From Exiguobacterium acetylicum (lineage in GTDB: Bacteria > Bacillota > Bacilli > Exiguobacteriales > Exiguobacteriaceae), in contig NZ_CP082333.1 in assembly GCF_019890935.1 (NCBI RefSeq), positions 2,692,001 through 2,756,000 on the forward strand: a stretch of 64,000 nt of DNA. Reading direction: 5' to 3'. Below are positions 44,521-54,431 of the stretch, piece after piece. The notes beneath the pieces were generated by a model. That model did no database searches and was not told where the DNA came from. It saw nothing but the letters and a program-made list of their open reading frames with translations. Every line of letters begins with the position of its first letter. Position 1 is the stretch's first letter. A program made the position numbers and the translations under genes.

Positions 44521-44539
44521 AACTAACAGGAAGAAGATT

Positions 44540-44749
44540 ATGGGAGTGAAATTCTTGGGATTATTTAATTTTACGAAAAAGGACTATACTGTCCAATATC
44601 AAGTTTTACGCGGTGATGAGGTCATCGATACAGATCGATTAAACGTACGCGCAGGCGATCACACGACAGCACGAAAAAAAGCCGACAACATGTTAAGAAA
44701 AGAATTTGGACGCACTCAGTATAAAATTGAATGGGTACAACGATTCTAA
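44540..44749 (+). CDS. Small hypothetical protein
   Basis: This 69-residue basic protein begins MGVKFLGLFNFTKKDYTVQY and contains TARKKADNMLRKEFGR and a C-terminal IEWVQRF. It is beta/alpha and soluble. The ATG at 44540 is only about 13 nt from the predicted transcript start. A TTG at 44555, 6 nt after GGGAGTG, is an equally good start and would give 64 residues. Function unknown. Confidence 0.6.
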   Translation: MGVKFLGLFNFTKKDYTVQYQVLRGDEVIDTDRLNVRAGDHTTARKKADNMLRKEFGRTQYKIEWVQRF

Positions 44750-44754
44750 TCGCT

Positions 44755-44803
44755 AAAATAACCCATCGCCTCAGTCATGTGATTGAGACGATGGGTTATT
44801 TTC
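44755..44803. terminator. Bidirectional terminator
   Basis: AAAATAACCCATCG and CGATGGGTTATTTT form a 14-bp stem between convergent genes. Confidence 0.93.
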
Positions 44804-45314
44804 ATGCACGCCGCTGTTCTTGCTCTCGCACAATCTGATCAGCTTTCAAATAAAGACGGATTGCTGTGTACAATACGATACCAATCAATGATCCACTGCC
44901 ATCAATCAACACATCACCGACAAGTGGCGTTCGTCCACCCGTCAATTGTTGATGGAATTCATCCATGACACCAATCGTCATCGCTGTCGTGAAGGAAAAA
45001 AAGGCAGCTGGTAATGCCGCGTAGCCTCGTCCACGTAAGAAATGAACGATACTGATCCCAAGGATGAAGAACAATCCAGCGTGCATTCCCTTCCGAATGA
45101 AAAACTCAAGGAACGCTGCAGGTCCCAGTGACGCGACACTGATCGGAACTTCATAATGGAACGACACGAAGGAAAATGCATACACCCAATCGAGTGGGAT
45201 ATGTTGCGTCAAAAACGGAATCAAGGATTGTTGCTGGTACGTCATCGAACTGAAGACGAATAAGGAAAGTAAGATGGCTCCTCCTATATAAACGGAAATG
45301 GGTATCCGGCGCAT
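44802..45314 (-). CDS. VanZ-family membrane protein
   Basis: This 170-residue, four-helix protein is related to the one at 31498. The shared pattern is SSMTYQQQSLIPFL, FFIRKGMHAGLFFILG and VMDEFHQQLTGGRTPLVGDVLIDGSGSLIG-type segments (given here in parts). The role of this family in envelope or antibiotic tolerance is poorly defined. It is monocistronic. Confidence 0.88.
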   Translation of the reverse strand: MRRIPISVYIGGAILLSLFVFSSMTYQQQSLIPFLTQHIPLDWVYAFSFVSFHYEVPISVASLGPAAFLEFFIRKGMHAGLFFILGISIVHFLRGRGYAALPAAFFSFTTAMTIGVMDEFHQQLTGGRTPLVGDVLIDGSGSLIGIVLYTAIRLYLKADQIVREQEQRRA

Positions 45315-45431
45315 CCTGCACTCTCCTTTCTATTAGTACATCCTACCATGGATGCTCATCATGAACATACGCCAAAAGGCGGACTTATCTTACTCTAGTT
45401 ACCTGTTGATTCCCTCTTTTGCTTCCAACAC

Positions 45432-45473
45432 AACAAAAAACACCCCATCCAAGTGGACGAGGTGCAGTTCCTT
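45432..45473 (-). terminator. Intrinsic terminator of desaturase gene
   Basis: On the minus strand CACCTCGTCC and GGATGGGGTG pair with a small bulge, followed by a T tract. Confidence 0.8.
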
Positions 45474-46491
45474 ACAACGATGACGTCTTTGGTTCGCGTA
45501 AGAGGTGTTTGATGTCGTGGAACGTCACGAACGTTCTGTTCTTCGCATCGTATAGTTTATAGCGAAGCGATTTCAGGCTCGAGAATAAACCGATCTTCGT
45601 CGCCTTCTGAAGTGGTGGTGTCGAGACATGCGCTTTTTCGAGATGATAGTTCGGGACGCGCGGGCTGAGATGGTGAACATGATGGAAGCCAATGTTTCCT
45701 GTCACCCATTGCAAGACCTTCGGCAACTCGTAATACGAACTACCTTCGATTGCCGCCTTGACATAATCCCATTCACTCTCATCCTCGAAGTACGAGTCTT
45801 CGAACGTATGTTGAACGTAGAATAACCAGATTCCAAGGACGCCTGCTGTGAACATTGTCGTGCCTTGGATGATCAAGAAGGCTTGCCAGCCAATGAAGTA
45901 AATCAGGATACCGTACAGGACGATCAGCGACGCATTGATGACATGTGTGTTGATGCGTTCTTTTTTGCGAGCATCCTTCCGATTGAAGCGGCTCGAGACG
46001 AGAATCAACAAGAGCGGTCCAAGACCGAACATGACGAGTGGATTCCGGTACAGACGATACTTGAGGCGTGTGAAGCGTGACGCTTCGATGTATTCCTCAA
46101 TCGTCATGACCCAGATGTCACCGACACCGCGCTTATCGAGATTTCCACTTGATGCATGGTGGATCGAATGCTCTCGCTTCCATTTCTCATACGGGAATAA
46201 CGTCAAAATACCAGTGATCGTACCGACGATCGCATTCGCTTTCTTATTCTTGAAGAATGAACCGTGCGTACAATCATGGAAGATGATGAACATCCGGACG
46301 ACGAATCCAGCGGCGAGGATCGCCAAAGGAATTGCGAGGAACACAGATAGCTTCAGGGCCTGATATGCCAGAAACCATAGGACGAGAAATGGCAGAATCG
46401 TGTTGATCATCTGCCGGACGCTGGCTTTGATGTCTGCCTTTTCAAACGGCGACACATGTTTGCGCAGCTGGGCAATCTTTTCTTTACTCAT
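45472..46491 (-). CDS. des: Membrane fatty acid desaturase (Des type)
   Basis: This 339-residue di-iron acyl-lipid desaturase introduces a double bond into membrane phospholipid acyl chains and is usually induced by cold. The three histidine boxes are HDCTHGS, HSIHHASSG and HHVHHLSPR, with four membrane helices. The chosen ATG (MSKEKIAQ) has GGAGG about 10 nt upstream. No DesK/DesR pair lies nearby. A long 5' leader precedes it. Confidence 0.93.
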   Translation of the reverse strand: MSKEKIAQLRKHVSPFEKADIKASVRQMINTILPFLVLWFLAYQALKLSVFLAIPLAILAAGFVVRMFIIFHDCTHGSFFKNKKANAIVGTITGILTLFPYEKWKREHSIHHASSGNLDKRGVGDIWVMTIEEYIEASRFTRLKYRLYRNPLVMFGLGPLLLILVSSRFNRKDARKKERINTHVINASLIVLYGILIYFIGWQAFLIIQGTTMFTAGVLGIWLFYVQHTFEDSYFEDESEWDYVKAAIEGSSYYELPKVLQWVTGNIGFHHVHHLSPRVPNYHLEKAHVSTPPLQKATKIGLFSSLKSLRYKLYDAKNRTFVTFHDIKHLLREPKTSSL

Positions 46492-46660
46492 AGTGGTGCT
46501 TCCTCCTCGGGTTGTTTCAGCGTTCACGACGCTAAGTAAAATAGTGAAACTAAAATATGAAACCAGTGAGCGGTGGTCGTGACGGTGCCTCTACAACACG
46601 ATTCAAAAGCGGCACTCTAATTGTTTATCGCTAAAATATTTTTAATACCAGGTAATTATA
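46492..46660 (-). promoter_or_regulatory. Promoter and long leader of the desaturase gene
   Basis: On the minus strand a TATAAT (46655-46660) with a poor -35 starts a leader of about 160 nt. It contains a hairpin (AGCG, loop, CGCT) flanked by GTTTC and GAAAC arms just upstream of the GGAGG. Long leaders are common on cold-regulated genes; regulation here is inference. Confidence 0.45.
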
Positions 46661-46727
46661 GCACATATCATAAATCGTCTACGAAATATTTTTTTAAAAT
46701 TTAAAAAGCAGAGACAAGTGCCTCTGC

Positions 46728-48254
46728 TTACTCGATCGATTTAAGTGGATTGACAGCTGGCCCCTCTAGCACCTCTCCTGTCGGACCGAATCGTGAACCA
46801 TGACACGGACAATCCCATGACCGTTCTGCTTCATTCCATTTCGTATCGCACCCCATATGGGTACAGGTCGTCGAGACGAGATGAAGGTTCCCTTCCGAAT
46901 CGCGGTATCCACCGACCGTCTTCCCGTGATGGGTGACGAGTCCACCTTCGTCCAGCTGTAATTCATCGGCTCGACGACGTGCTTTCGTCAGCTTCCCTTT
47001 GACAAGCTCGATGGCGACGTCCGCGTTGTTCTTGACGAACTGTGTTGCGTCCTTCGCCTTTAGCTTCGATCGGGTCGGGTCAAATAAATGGCGAAAACGA
47101 TTGGGGGTTCCCGTCAACAAATCGCTCAGCAACAATCCGGCTGCGATACCGTTCGTCATCCCCCACTTCGCAAAGCCGGTCGCAACGAACACGTTCGGGT
47201 CATCCGCTGTCATCTGTCCGATATAGGGGATCTTGTCGAGCGTAATCAAGTCTTGCGCTGACCAAAACTGATTGAACGACTCGACATGAAATTCACTACG
47301 TGCAAAGTCAGCAAGATGTTCATAGCGTTGCATCGTCTCCGTCTCGTGACCGGACAAATGATTCTCACCGCCAAACAGACCAAGGAGACGCCCGTCTTCT
47401 GTTCGCGTGTGACGCAGAGAACGACTCGGTTGATCGGCACTCATGAACATCCCGTCTGGAAACGTCTCATCGACCTGACCCGACACGATAGACGAGCGAT
47501 GGACTTCGAGTTTTGAGAAGTATAAGCCCTTGAAGTCATGAAATGGAAAATGGGTCGCGACGACGACCTTCTTCGCCTCGATTCGGTGACCGTTCTCCAG
47601 GATGACAGTTGGCGTCCGATTCGATTCGAGCGATACGGCTCGTGTCTGTTCATACACTTTCCCACCCTGTTGGACAATTTGTTGCGCAAGTCCTTGAAGA
47701 TATTTGACGGGATGGAACTGCGCTTGATCGCGCAAGACGACAGCTCGTTTAACATCGTACGGCAACTTACTTCGGACTTCTTCCGTCGCCTCGCCACCGT
47801 TTAACCTTAACCGTTCATAGGCACGGACTTCCCGTTCCATCGCTTGCTCTTTTGATGTTGCCGCGTAGAGATAAGCGTCTTGCGTTTCAAGTTCGCAGGC
47901 AATGTCGAGTCGTTCCACTTGATGACGTAAAAACGTGATTGCTTCTTCATTCGCTTCATAATACAGTCGCGCTGACTCCTCGCCAACGGTTTGGATCAGC
48001 GTGTCGTAAATCAAACCGTGTTGTGAGGAAACTTTAGCCGTCGTATAACCTGTCGTACCGGCAGCAACGTCACCTGCTTCGATCACAGCGACATCATATC
48101 CCCGTTCCGTCAATTGCATGGCCGTGACGAGTCCAGCAATCCCAGCCCCAATGACGACGACATCATGCTTAGTATCTTGATTGAGAGCGGGATAGGAAGT
48201 GGCAGGTGCGCTTTGTTTCCAATAAGACGAGGGAAATCCAGATAAGTAAGGCAT
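46728..48254 (-). CDS. FAD-dependent oxidoreductase with C-terminal Rieske domain (YhfW-like)
   Basis: This 508-residue protein starts with a DAO-type FAD domain (VVVIGAGIAGLVTAMQLTER near residue 32, GTTGYTTAKVSSQHG near 66). The C-terminal 90 residues form a Rieske [2Fe-2S] domain with CTHMGC and CPCHGSRF. The layout matches B. subtilis YhfW. It is predicted cytoplasmic and its substrate is unknown. The ATG 7 nt after AAGGAG is chosen over an upstream TTG. Confidence 0.93.
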   Translation of the reverse strand: MPYLSGFPSSYWKQSAPATSYPALNQDTKHDVVVIGAGIAGLVTAMQLTERGYDVAVIEAGDVAAGTTGYTTAKVSSQHGLIYDTLIQTVGEESARLYYEANEEAITFLRHQVERLDIACELETQDAYLYAATSKEQAMEREVRAYERLRLNGGEATEEVRSKLPYDVKRAVVLRDQAQFHPVKYLQGLAQQIVQQGGKVYEQTRAVSLESNRTPTVILENGHRIEAKKVVVATHFPFHDFKGLYFSKLEVHRSSIVSGQVDETFPDGMFMSADQPSRSLRHTRTEDGRLLGLFGGENHLSGHETETMQRYEHLADFARSEFHVESFNQFWSAQDLITLDKIPYIGQMTADDPNVFVATGFAKWGMTNGIAAGLLLSDLLTGTPNRFRHLFDPTRSKLKAKDATQFVKNNADVAIELVKGKLTKARRRADELQLDEGGLVTHHGKTVGGYRDSEGNLHLVSTTCTHMGCDTKWNEAERSWDCPCHGSRFGPTGEVLEGPAVNPLKSIE

Positions 48255-48457
48255 CAAAAAACTCCTTTCGAAAAAATACGACAGATGACATGCTTAATCG
48301 TTCCCTGAACGACGCAAAAACATGCGTAAATCATATTGTTTTAAAAAGAAGCTCTAATTCAAAGGAATTAATTTACTTTAATGAAAAATAATATGGAATA
48401 ATTAGGTTTATTATTGTTTATACTACAGTTAATAAGCATAAGAGAGGAGTTTACTTC

Positions 48458-48904
48458 ATGAAACTGGGGCGCCATATAATTGAGACCTTTCGTCGTTTTA
48501 CGCTTGCAGCAAGTATTGATGAATTCGACCTTGCCAGTGTGCTGACAAAAGAAATTCCAGAACTGACAGATATCTGCGTCACGATTCGTCCGACGCATCT
48601 TCACCTTCAAGCCGCTGTACCGTTGACACGTTATGGTCTAGAGCGTGACTTACCGGTCGAATTGACGCTCCAATTGCGGGCAGTCGATAAACGCACCATC
48701 ACGTTCGAAGTCTTTGATGTCTGTCCTCATGATACCGAATCCTTTAATGAAACCTATCTCATTCGTCCACCTTATCTGCGTTATGCAAATCGACTTCTGA
48801 CCGTCGATCTTTCCTTCTATTTTCCTTTCCGTCATGCTCGTTACCGCTCGATTCGTCACGTTAAACTGGAAGAAGGTTTTCTGCTTGCTTATTTGTCTCA
48901 CTAA
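48458..48904 (+). CDS. Hypothetical protein
   Basis: This 148-residue soluble protein has no recognised motif. It starts MKLGRHIIETFRRFTLAAS and is followed by beta-rich segments (DICVTIRPTHLHLQAAVP, RTITFEVFDVCPHD) and a basic C-terminus. GAGAGGAG precedes the ATG. It is monocistronic with its own terminator. The pattern suggests a lipid- or ligand-binding fold, but I cannot support that. Confidence 0.7.
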   Translation: MKLGRHIIETFRRFTLAASIDEFDLASVLTKEIPELTDICVTIRPTHLHLQAAVPLTRYGLERDLPVELTLQLRAVDKRTITFEVFDVCPHDTESFNETYLIRPPYLRYANRLLTVDLSFYFPFRHARYRSIRHVKLEEGFLLAYLSH

Positions 48905-48906
48905 AC

Positions 48907-48947
48907 AAAAAGATCCTCTTCCGAATCAATTGGGAAGAGGATTTTTG
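48907..48947. terminator. Bidirectional terminator
   Basis: AGATCCTCTTCC and GGGAAGAGGAT pair, with A and T tracts on the two sides. Confidence 0.9.
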
Positions 48948-48948
48948 A

Positions 48949-49848
48949 TTAACGAATTTTAAAGTAAAGCTTCGTTTGTAAGCCGTAGTTATACTCTTGA
49001 AAATCCCATATTTCGTTTCCGGCTTTTAATGCGATATGATGATAACCGTTCCAATCAATTTTACTCGGTCCACTTCTAAGCGTCCGATAAAGATACTGGG
49101 ATTCGTCCTTTGGATCTTCCCGAACGATTGCAAAAGTATCTCCTTTTTTCAAACTAACGTGACGAGATGTGCTGAAATACCCCTGTTTCCCTGTGCGGTT
49201 CAGCTTCAGTAATTTCGTCACCTTACCTGCCAGATCACGATCATCCTGACCGTTCCCTATCCGATGCTTCCATCGTTTATCTTCAAAACGGTACGTGTCA
49301 TAGACGATTGAGGCTGTTCCAGCGTATAGGGTGTTATTTTTAATGACGACTTGTCCAAAAGCATAACTTTTATTGGGTGCCAGTAATCGTTTGACGTGTT
49401 TTCCATCGATTGAACCAACGACTTCAGGAATAATGATTCCTCCACTGCCAAAGAAAGGACCAACGACTAAATGTTCCAGTTCATTATCCAGTAGTTTTCC
49501 TTTATCCAAAACAAAAGATAGACCTTGCTGATCATACGAAAATCGTTTATAAATCGTCTTCCATTGTTTCGCCTTCTTTTGATAAGTTTGTGCTCTGTAC
49601 ACGACATCCTTCAACCCGACTCCACGCTCGTAAATCGTAAATGTCTCTGGCATCTCGTTTCCTAACAAACGAACGGTCACGACTTCGCTGGCTTTATATC
49701 CACCCGCTAACTTGCTTTTCTTCAACAGTTTCACCTGACGGGTTAATTCCGCTTGATTACTTGTGCTTGCCTGAACAGGTAGTGATTCAATCAGGAGAAA
49801 AGTGAAACACAGAAATATCGCTACGACTAGATTTAATGGCTTTCCCAT
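48949..49848 (-). CDS. Secreted hypothetical protein
   Basis: This 299-residue protein has a clear signal peptide (hydrophobic residues 6-22, cleavage near VQAST). The mature part is rich in Lys and beta strands, with RLLGNEMPETFTIYERG, GIIIPEVVGSIDGKHVK and a C-terminal LQTKLYFKIR. No catalytic motif or anchor is seen. It lies 62 nt after the broken Ig-like gene on the same strand and may be co-expressed. Confidence 0.75.
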   Translation of the reverse strand: MGKPLNLVVAIFLCFTFLLIESLPVQASTSNQAELTRQVKLLKKSKLAGGYKASEVVTVRLLGNEMPETFTIYERGVGLKDVVYRAQTYQKKAKQWKTIYKRFSYDQQGLSFVLDKGKLLDNELEHLVVGPFFGSGGIIIPEVVGSIDGKHVKRLLAPNKSYAFGQVVIKNNTLYAGTASIVYDTYRFEDKRWKHRIGNGQDDRDLAGKVTKLLKLNRTGKQGYFSTSRHVSLKKGDTFAIVREDPKDESQYLYRTLRSGPSKIDWNGYHHIALKAGNEIWDFQEYNYGLQTKLYFKIR

Positions 49849-49871
49849 TATTTCATCTCCTTTTTACAAGT

Positions 49872-49899
49872 GGGACTGTTCCATATTTAGAACAGTCCC
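49872..49899 (-). terminator. Hairpin after the Ig-like gene
   Basis: GGGACTGTTC and GAACAGTCCC form a perfect 10-bp stem with an 8-nt loop. The following T tract is weak, so termination may be partial. Confidence 0.6.
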
Positions 49900-49910
49900 A
49901 GTTTCGTCAA

Positions 49911-51728
49911 TTACGGTTTCGTTCGAACGACATGCACCTTCCGGATGACAGTTGTCTGATTGCCTGAGGCATCTTTTACCGAATAGAGAATCGGATAAAT
50001 ACCTTTTTTAGAAGTATTGACGGTTCCTGAAATCTGAATCTTTTTCGTCAAATCTCCGTCTACTTCATCAAATGCGGTCACGCCACGCTTCGGTCGGAAC
50101 GTTTCATTCATCTTAATCGTCACATCATCTGCTCCTGAAATAGTAGGACGTGCTTGATCTTTGACGATGATCATTCGCTTGACTTGACTGTAGTTCCCCG
50201 CAAAATCACTAGCCCGATACGTCAACCAGTAACGACCTGGACGATTCACATCCACTTCTCCTTCAAGCTCTAAGCGGTCTGTAATATCACCGTTCGTCTC
50301 ATCGATTACACGTACATCCCGGAACGGTTAGAATCGACGTCCTGCAGGAATCGTCTTTTCTAACGCACCTTGAATGCGTGGAGCGATGACATCATCAACC
50401 GGGATCATGATGTCATAGACTACTTCTCCTTTTTTATCTTTCACTTCAAAGAAGACAGTTGTTCCACCAACTAACACGACATCTTTCATCGTGAATTTAC
50501 CCTGTGTATTTGCTTGAACCGTTCTTTGTTCTTGTCCGATTTGAGCAGTCACCGTAAAACCGGATTTTGTCTTTCCAGAAATAAGGTTCGATCGATTATT
50601 CAAACCATGTACTTGAAACGGAACAGCTGGTTTATTCGGTTCAACGATGACTTCATACCCACGACTACGATTACCTGCCACATCTTTAACGTAGACCATT
50701 AAATGCGTACCGATGCTTTGACGTGGCAAATCGATGTAATACATGTCGGCATAGCGACTCGGACCAGTATGACGCATCGCGATCCGTTCCTGACCGCGAT
50801 ACACTTCGATGATCGTGTCTTCTCCTTCCGTCGCGACAGGTAACATCGTTTGCGTTTCTGGTAATTTCCCGACATGTAGGACTTCAGGTGCCGTCACATC
50901 GTTTAACCAGACGACTTTCGTTTCGCTGATACGGTTTTCTACTTGTGCTTCGATTTTGATATGCTTTCCGCTATCCGGATATCCAAAATCAACTGCAAAT
51001 TTTCCAAACTCGTCAGCTGTCGCTCCAAAGGTTTCTTTCCTGAATGTTTCGCTCGTGACCGTGACGTCTGCAAAAGGTTCAGTCGTTCCTGTGATTCGAA
51101 GCTGATCATCATTGATGGACGTTGGGACATCGAGATAAACGCTCTGTTGTTCCTGCACCTCAAGCGTACTACTCGTCTCTTGGTCATTATAAATGGCGTT
51201 CACAGTCAAGACAGTTCCTGTAGTTTGCTGCGGAATGTCAGATTCGAATTGACCGTTTCCATCCACTGTTGCCTCGGCAAGTAGCTGAAGACCACTGCGA
51301 AATTGGAGCTTCATCCCCGGTACTCCAACTCCTTTGACTTTTGTTTCCGATTGCGCGAGCGGATTCACATGATAAAACGAATAGTTGTGATACCTCACTT
51401 CTGAGCGATTTCCTTCTCGATCAATCGTCACATACTTGAGCTGCGTCGTCTGATTCAAGAAAATCGGATTTCCCGAGTAATATTTATGGCTATCCTCGGT
51501 CGGTTCAGATCCATCTCGGGTATAATAGACACTTTGATTCGGTTCTACAGAAAACGTCACGAATTGAGGACTACTATAGATACCTCCTTCTAGATTGATT
51601 TCTGCTTCTTGAAGATGCAGTTGTTCGATTTGCGCGTGTGCGACTTCGACTTCTAAAAACGGTACGGGTAAGATTAATGAAGTGACGAGTGTCGGTACGA
51701 TGAATGCTTTCCACGAGAAATTCGACAT
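49911..51728 (-). pseudogene. Ig-like repeat surface protein interrupted by an in-frame stop
   Basis: Reading from 51728 gives a signal peptide (ending near VAHAQ), a chitobiase-type C-terminal-like module (YYTRDGSEPTEDSHKYYSGN) and several Ig-like modules. It halts at TAA (50328-50330). The same frame then continues without a break to 49911 with further modules of the HYR/DUF5011 kind (DETNGDITDRLELEGEVDV, RYWLTYRASDFAGN, VKDASGNQTTV). One nonsense change therefore splits a protein of about 605 residues. No sorting signal is visible at the end. AGAGGAG precedes the start ATG. Confidence 0.8.
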
Positions 51729-51942
51729 GTGTTTGCTCCTCTTTGATTTTTTATGAACAGAATTAAAATGAATATATATTCCATTTAATTCTATATTATT
51801 CACAATAAAGAATTGTTCCGTATTTCATTACTTCTATCAATCGAATCCTCAGGATTTCAGTAGTACCTAGACGATTTTTTCAATGTATTACGAATGATTT
51901 TGAATAGTCCTCTTTTTCAAAGCAGTTCATTTCCATCACTAC

Positions 51943-51986
51943 GAAAAAGCGATCTTCACCTTCTCCGAAGGGACGACCGCTTTTTC
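51943..51986 (-). terminator. Intrinsic terminator
   Basis: On the minus strand AAAAAGCGGTC pairs with GATCGCTTTTT. It ends the sugar-phosphate transport operon. Confidence 0.85.
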
Positions 51987-51996
51987 TAACATTCCA

Positions 51997-53406
51997 TTAA
52001 GAACTCAACTTATCCGCTTGACGCTCTAACAGTCCGAGGCGACGAATCTTTTTCTCCTCGACGACGGCGACGATCGCGAGGGCGATCAAACCGAACAGTA
52101 ACGCCGCATTGAAGATGATAAATGTATCACTCCAGCCGTGTAATGTAACCGAACCAATCGTTAGACCGTTCGTCTCCGGGTCAGCGATTTTCGCTAGACC
52201 GACTTTTGCGATTGAATCACCGAACAAGTAACCGAACGTACCGACCATCCCGTTCGTGACCGTCGTCGCTTGTTTTGGTGCGAAGCTGATGACCGAGACA
52301 CCGATCAAGAGCTGTGGTCCGTAGATGAGCGCACCGAGTGCAAATAGTGACGCGTAAATCATAAGTTCACTCGTACCGTAACGATAACCGAGGACCGCGA
52401 CAGCCGTCAGTAAGAGACAAATCGCTGCGACGAGCGCCCGGCGTCCCTTGAGTAAATCGGACACATAACCCCAAATCATACTGCCGCATAAGGCGCCGAT
52501 CTCAAAGAAGAAGATCGTATTGACGGCACTCTCCGTACTGAAGTGCAAGTGTTCCGTGACATAGAGCGGCGCCCAGTTATCAATCCCGATTCGGACGATG
52601 TAAACGAAAACGTTCGCGATACAGAGCGTCCAGATCCAGGGGTTCGAGATGACGTACGTTTTGAAGATTTGCCATTTCGTCATACTTTCAGCAGCAATGT
52701 TTTCCGGTTCAATCGGTTCCTCGAAGATTTCTTCACTCCGGTTCCACCCGAGTTCCTCCGGATCATCCTTCCCAATGAACAGACCGACAATTCCGATGAC
52801 GAGTGCGATCGCAGCTGGGAAGATGAACATCCCGACGACACTTCCGTTAAAGAAGACATTCGCTCCCCACAGTGCGAGACCACCGGCAATCGCTCCACCG
52901 ATGTTGTGCGAGACGTTCCAGAAACCGAGGTAACGCCCACGTTTTTCAAACGGTGTCCAGCGAGCAATCGTCGAATACGACGATGGTCCCCCGACCGATT
53001 GGAAGAACCCACTGAGTCCCCAAAGAACCATCAAGAGACCGACCGGACTTCCACCAGCACTCATCAAGAGTCCCATCGCCGTGACGATCAAGGACGAGAG
53101 AATCAATAAGAATGAGATGACACGTTTCGTATTTTTTCCGTCCACGAAATAACCGAGCAATGTTTTCCCGATTCCGTATGTAATCGAGAAAGCGAAACCG
53201 ATATAACCAAGTTCCGTCGTCGTAAAGCCCAGTTCCTCTTTCAAGAGTGGTTGCGCTGCCTTGAAGTTGTTTCGGATGAGATACATCGCCATGTATGAGA
53301 AGAAGACGACTAAGAATGCCTTTAAGAATTGTTGTAACCATTGTTTCCGTTGTACTTCGATTGGTATGCCGGCATTCGGCAATTTTTTGATGCTGAAGAA
53401 GCCCAT
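51997..53406 (-). CDS. Sugar-phosphate antiporter of the UhpT/GlpT family
   Basis: This 469-residue major-facilitator protein has twelve helices and belongs to the organophosphate:phosphate antiporters. Typical features are YLIRNNFKAAQPLL near the first loop, ITYGIGKTLLGYFVDGKNTK in the helix 2-3 loop, and ARWTPFEKRGRYLGFWNVSH. Substrates of the family are hexose phosphates or glycerol phosphate. The linked sensor genes favour hexose phosphate, as in Staphylococcus HptRSA-UhpT. It follows the solute-binding gene by 35 nt. Confidence 0.93.
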   Translation of the reverse strand: MGFFSIKKLPNAGIPIEVQRKQWLQQFLKAFLVVFFSYMAMYLIRNNFKAAQPLLKEELGFTTTELGYIGFAFSITYGIGKTLLGYFVDGKNTKRVISFLLILSSLIVTAMGLLMSAGGSPVGLLMVLWGLSGFFQSVGGPSSYSTIARWTPFEKRGRYLGFWNVSHNIGGAIAGGLALWGANVFFNGSVVGMFIFPAAIALVIGIVGLFIGKDDPEELGWNRSEEIFEEPIEPENIAAESMTKWQIFKTYVISNPWIWTLCIANVFVYIVRIGIDNWAPLYVTEHLHFSTESAVNTIFFFEIGALCGSMIWGYVSDLLKGRRALVAAICLLLTAVAVLGYRYGTSELMIYASLFALGALIYGPQLLIGVSVISFAPKQATTVTNGMVGTFGYLFGDSIAKVGLAKIADPETNGLTIGSVTLHGWSDTFIIFNAALLFGLIALAIVAVVEEKKIRRLGLLERQADKLSS

Positions 53407-53441
53407 CTTCCATTTCCCCTATCTGAATCAGAGTCTTCGCA

Positions 53442-54431
53442 TCATTTGTCTTGGAGCTGATTGAATCGACGGAGATAGTCCCGGTAATCGGCGACGATAT
53501 CCTGTCCGACATTTTGCTGGATCGGTTGTGTCTTCGCGATCGCATAGGTCGGCGTACCGAACGAGACCTTCCGCAGAATCGCCTGACCGTCAGCCGAGAG
53601 CACGAAACGCATGAAGGCGTTCGCCTGCTTTTGTTGCGTCCGTCCTTTCAGCTTTGAGATCGCGTTGATCGAGTACGTATCGAGTGGGATGCTTTTGACC
53701 GGATAATACTTTTCACGCAGCGATTGTTGATCCCCGATGAAATTAACCCCAAGCATCGCTTCCCCACTGGCGACGTACGACGTCGGTGCAAAGCCGTTCG
53801 CCGTGAATAGTCGCGTTCGCTCGATTAGCTCGCGTAAGACATCTTCCGCCTTCGTTCCGTATCCGTCAAAGACCGCTTGCAGAATCGTCGCACCGGTACC
53901 GGAGTGGTTCGGATCCGGCAAAATCAACGCGTCCTGATACTGCTTCGCCGTCAAGTCAGCGAGTGTCTTCGGATATGGTGCCGCCCCGAATCGGTTGTTC
54001 CAGACGTCCGTATTGATGACGATCGCGAGGCGTTCGACTTCGTAGCCGATCCAGTAGCGATCCGGATCCTGTAGTTCTGCTTGATCCATGTCGCTTGGGA
54101 ACGGTGTCGACAATCCGCGTTGCTTAAGCGTCTGGTGGGCATCCCACGTTCCGCCGATGATGACGTCGGCGCGCGGATGATCCGCTTCCTTCGTCACACG
54201 CCGGACGAGTTCTTCTGTCGAGAGACGCACGAACTCATACGTACACCCCGCCTGCTCACAATACGATGACAGCAAGGCGCGACCGATATCCTCTTTCGCA
54301 GAGACATACGCCGTCAAATGCGGAACGGTTTCCCGAGCAGCTGTTCCCTGCTTCGTCTGTTCATTGTTGCGGACAATCCAAATGCTCATGAGACAAATGA
54401 TACTCAGCAAGAAGAGCATTCCTTTTCTCAT
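53442..54431 (-). CDS. Extracellular solute-binding sensor protein (HptA-like)
   Basis: This 329-residue protein has an N-terminal membrane anchor or uncleaved signal (residues 5-20). A periplasmic-binding fold follows, of the iron/polyamine type (TAYVSAKEDIGRALLSSYCE, RADVIIGGTWDAHQ, PDPNHSGTGATILQAVFDG). No ABC permease is present, so it probably serves as an outer sensor for the kinase. In S. aureus, HptA senses phosphate or hexose phosphate for HptS. Its start overlaps the preceding stop (ATGA). Confidence 0.88.
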   Translation of the reverse strand: MRKGMLFLLSIICLMSIWIVRNNEQTKQGTAARETVPHLTAYVSAKEDIGRALLSSYCEQAGCTYEFVRLSTEELVRRVTKEADHPRADVIIGGTWDAHQTLKQRGLSTPFPSDMDQAELQDPDRYWIGYEVERLAIVINTDVWNNRFGAAPYPKTLADLTAKQYQDALILPDPNHSGTGATILQAVFDGYGTKAEDVLRELIERTRLFTANGFAPTSYVASGEAMLGVNFIGDQQSLREKYYPVKSIPLDTYSINAISKLKGRTQQKQANAFMRFVLSADGQAILRKVSFGTPTYAIAKTQPIQQNVGQDIVADYRDYLRRFNQLQDK

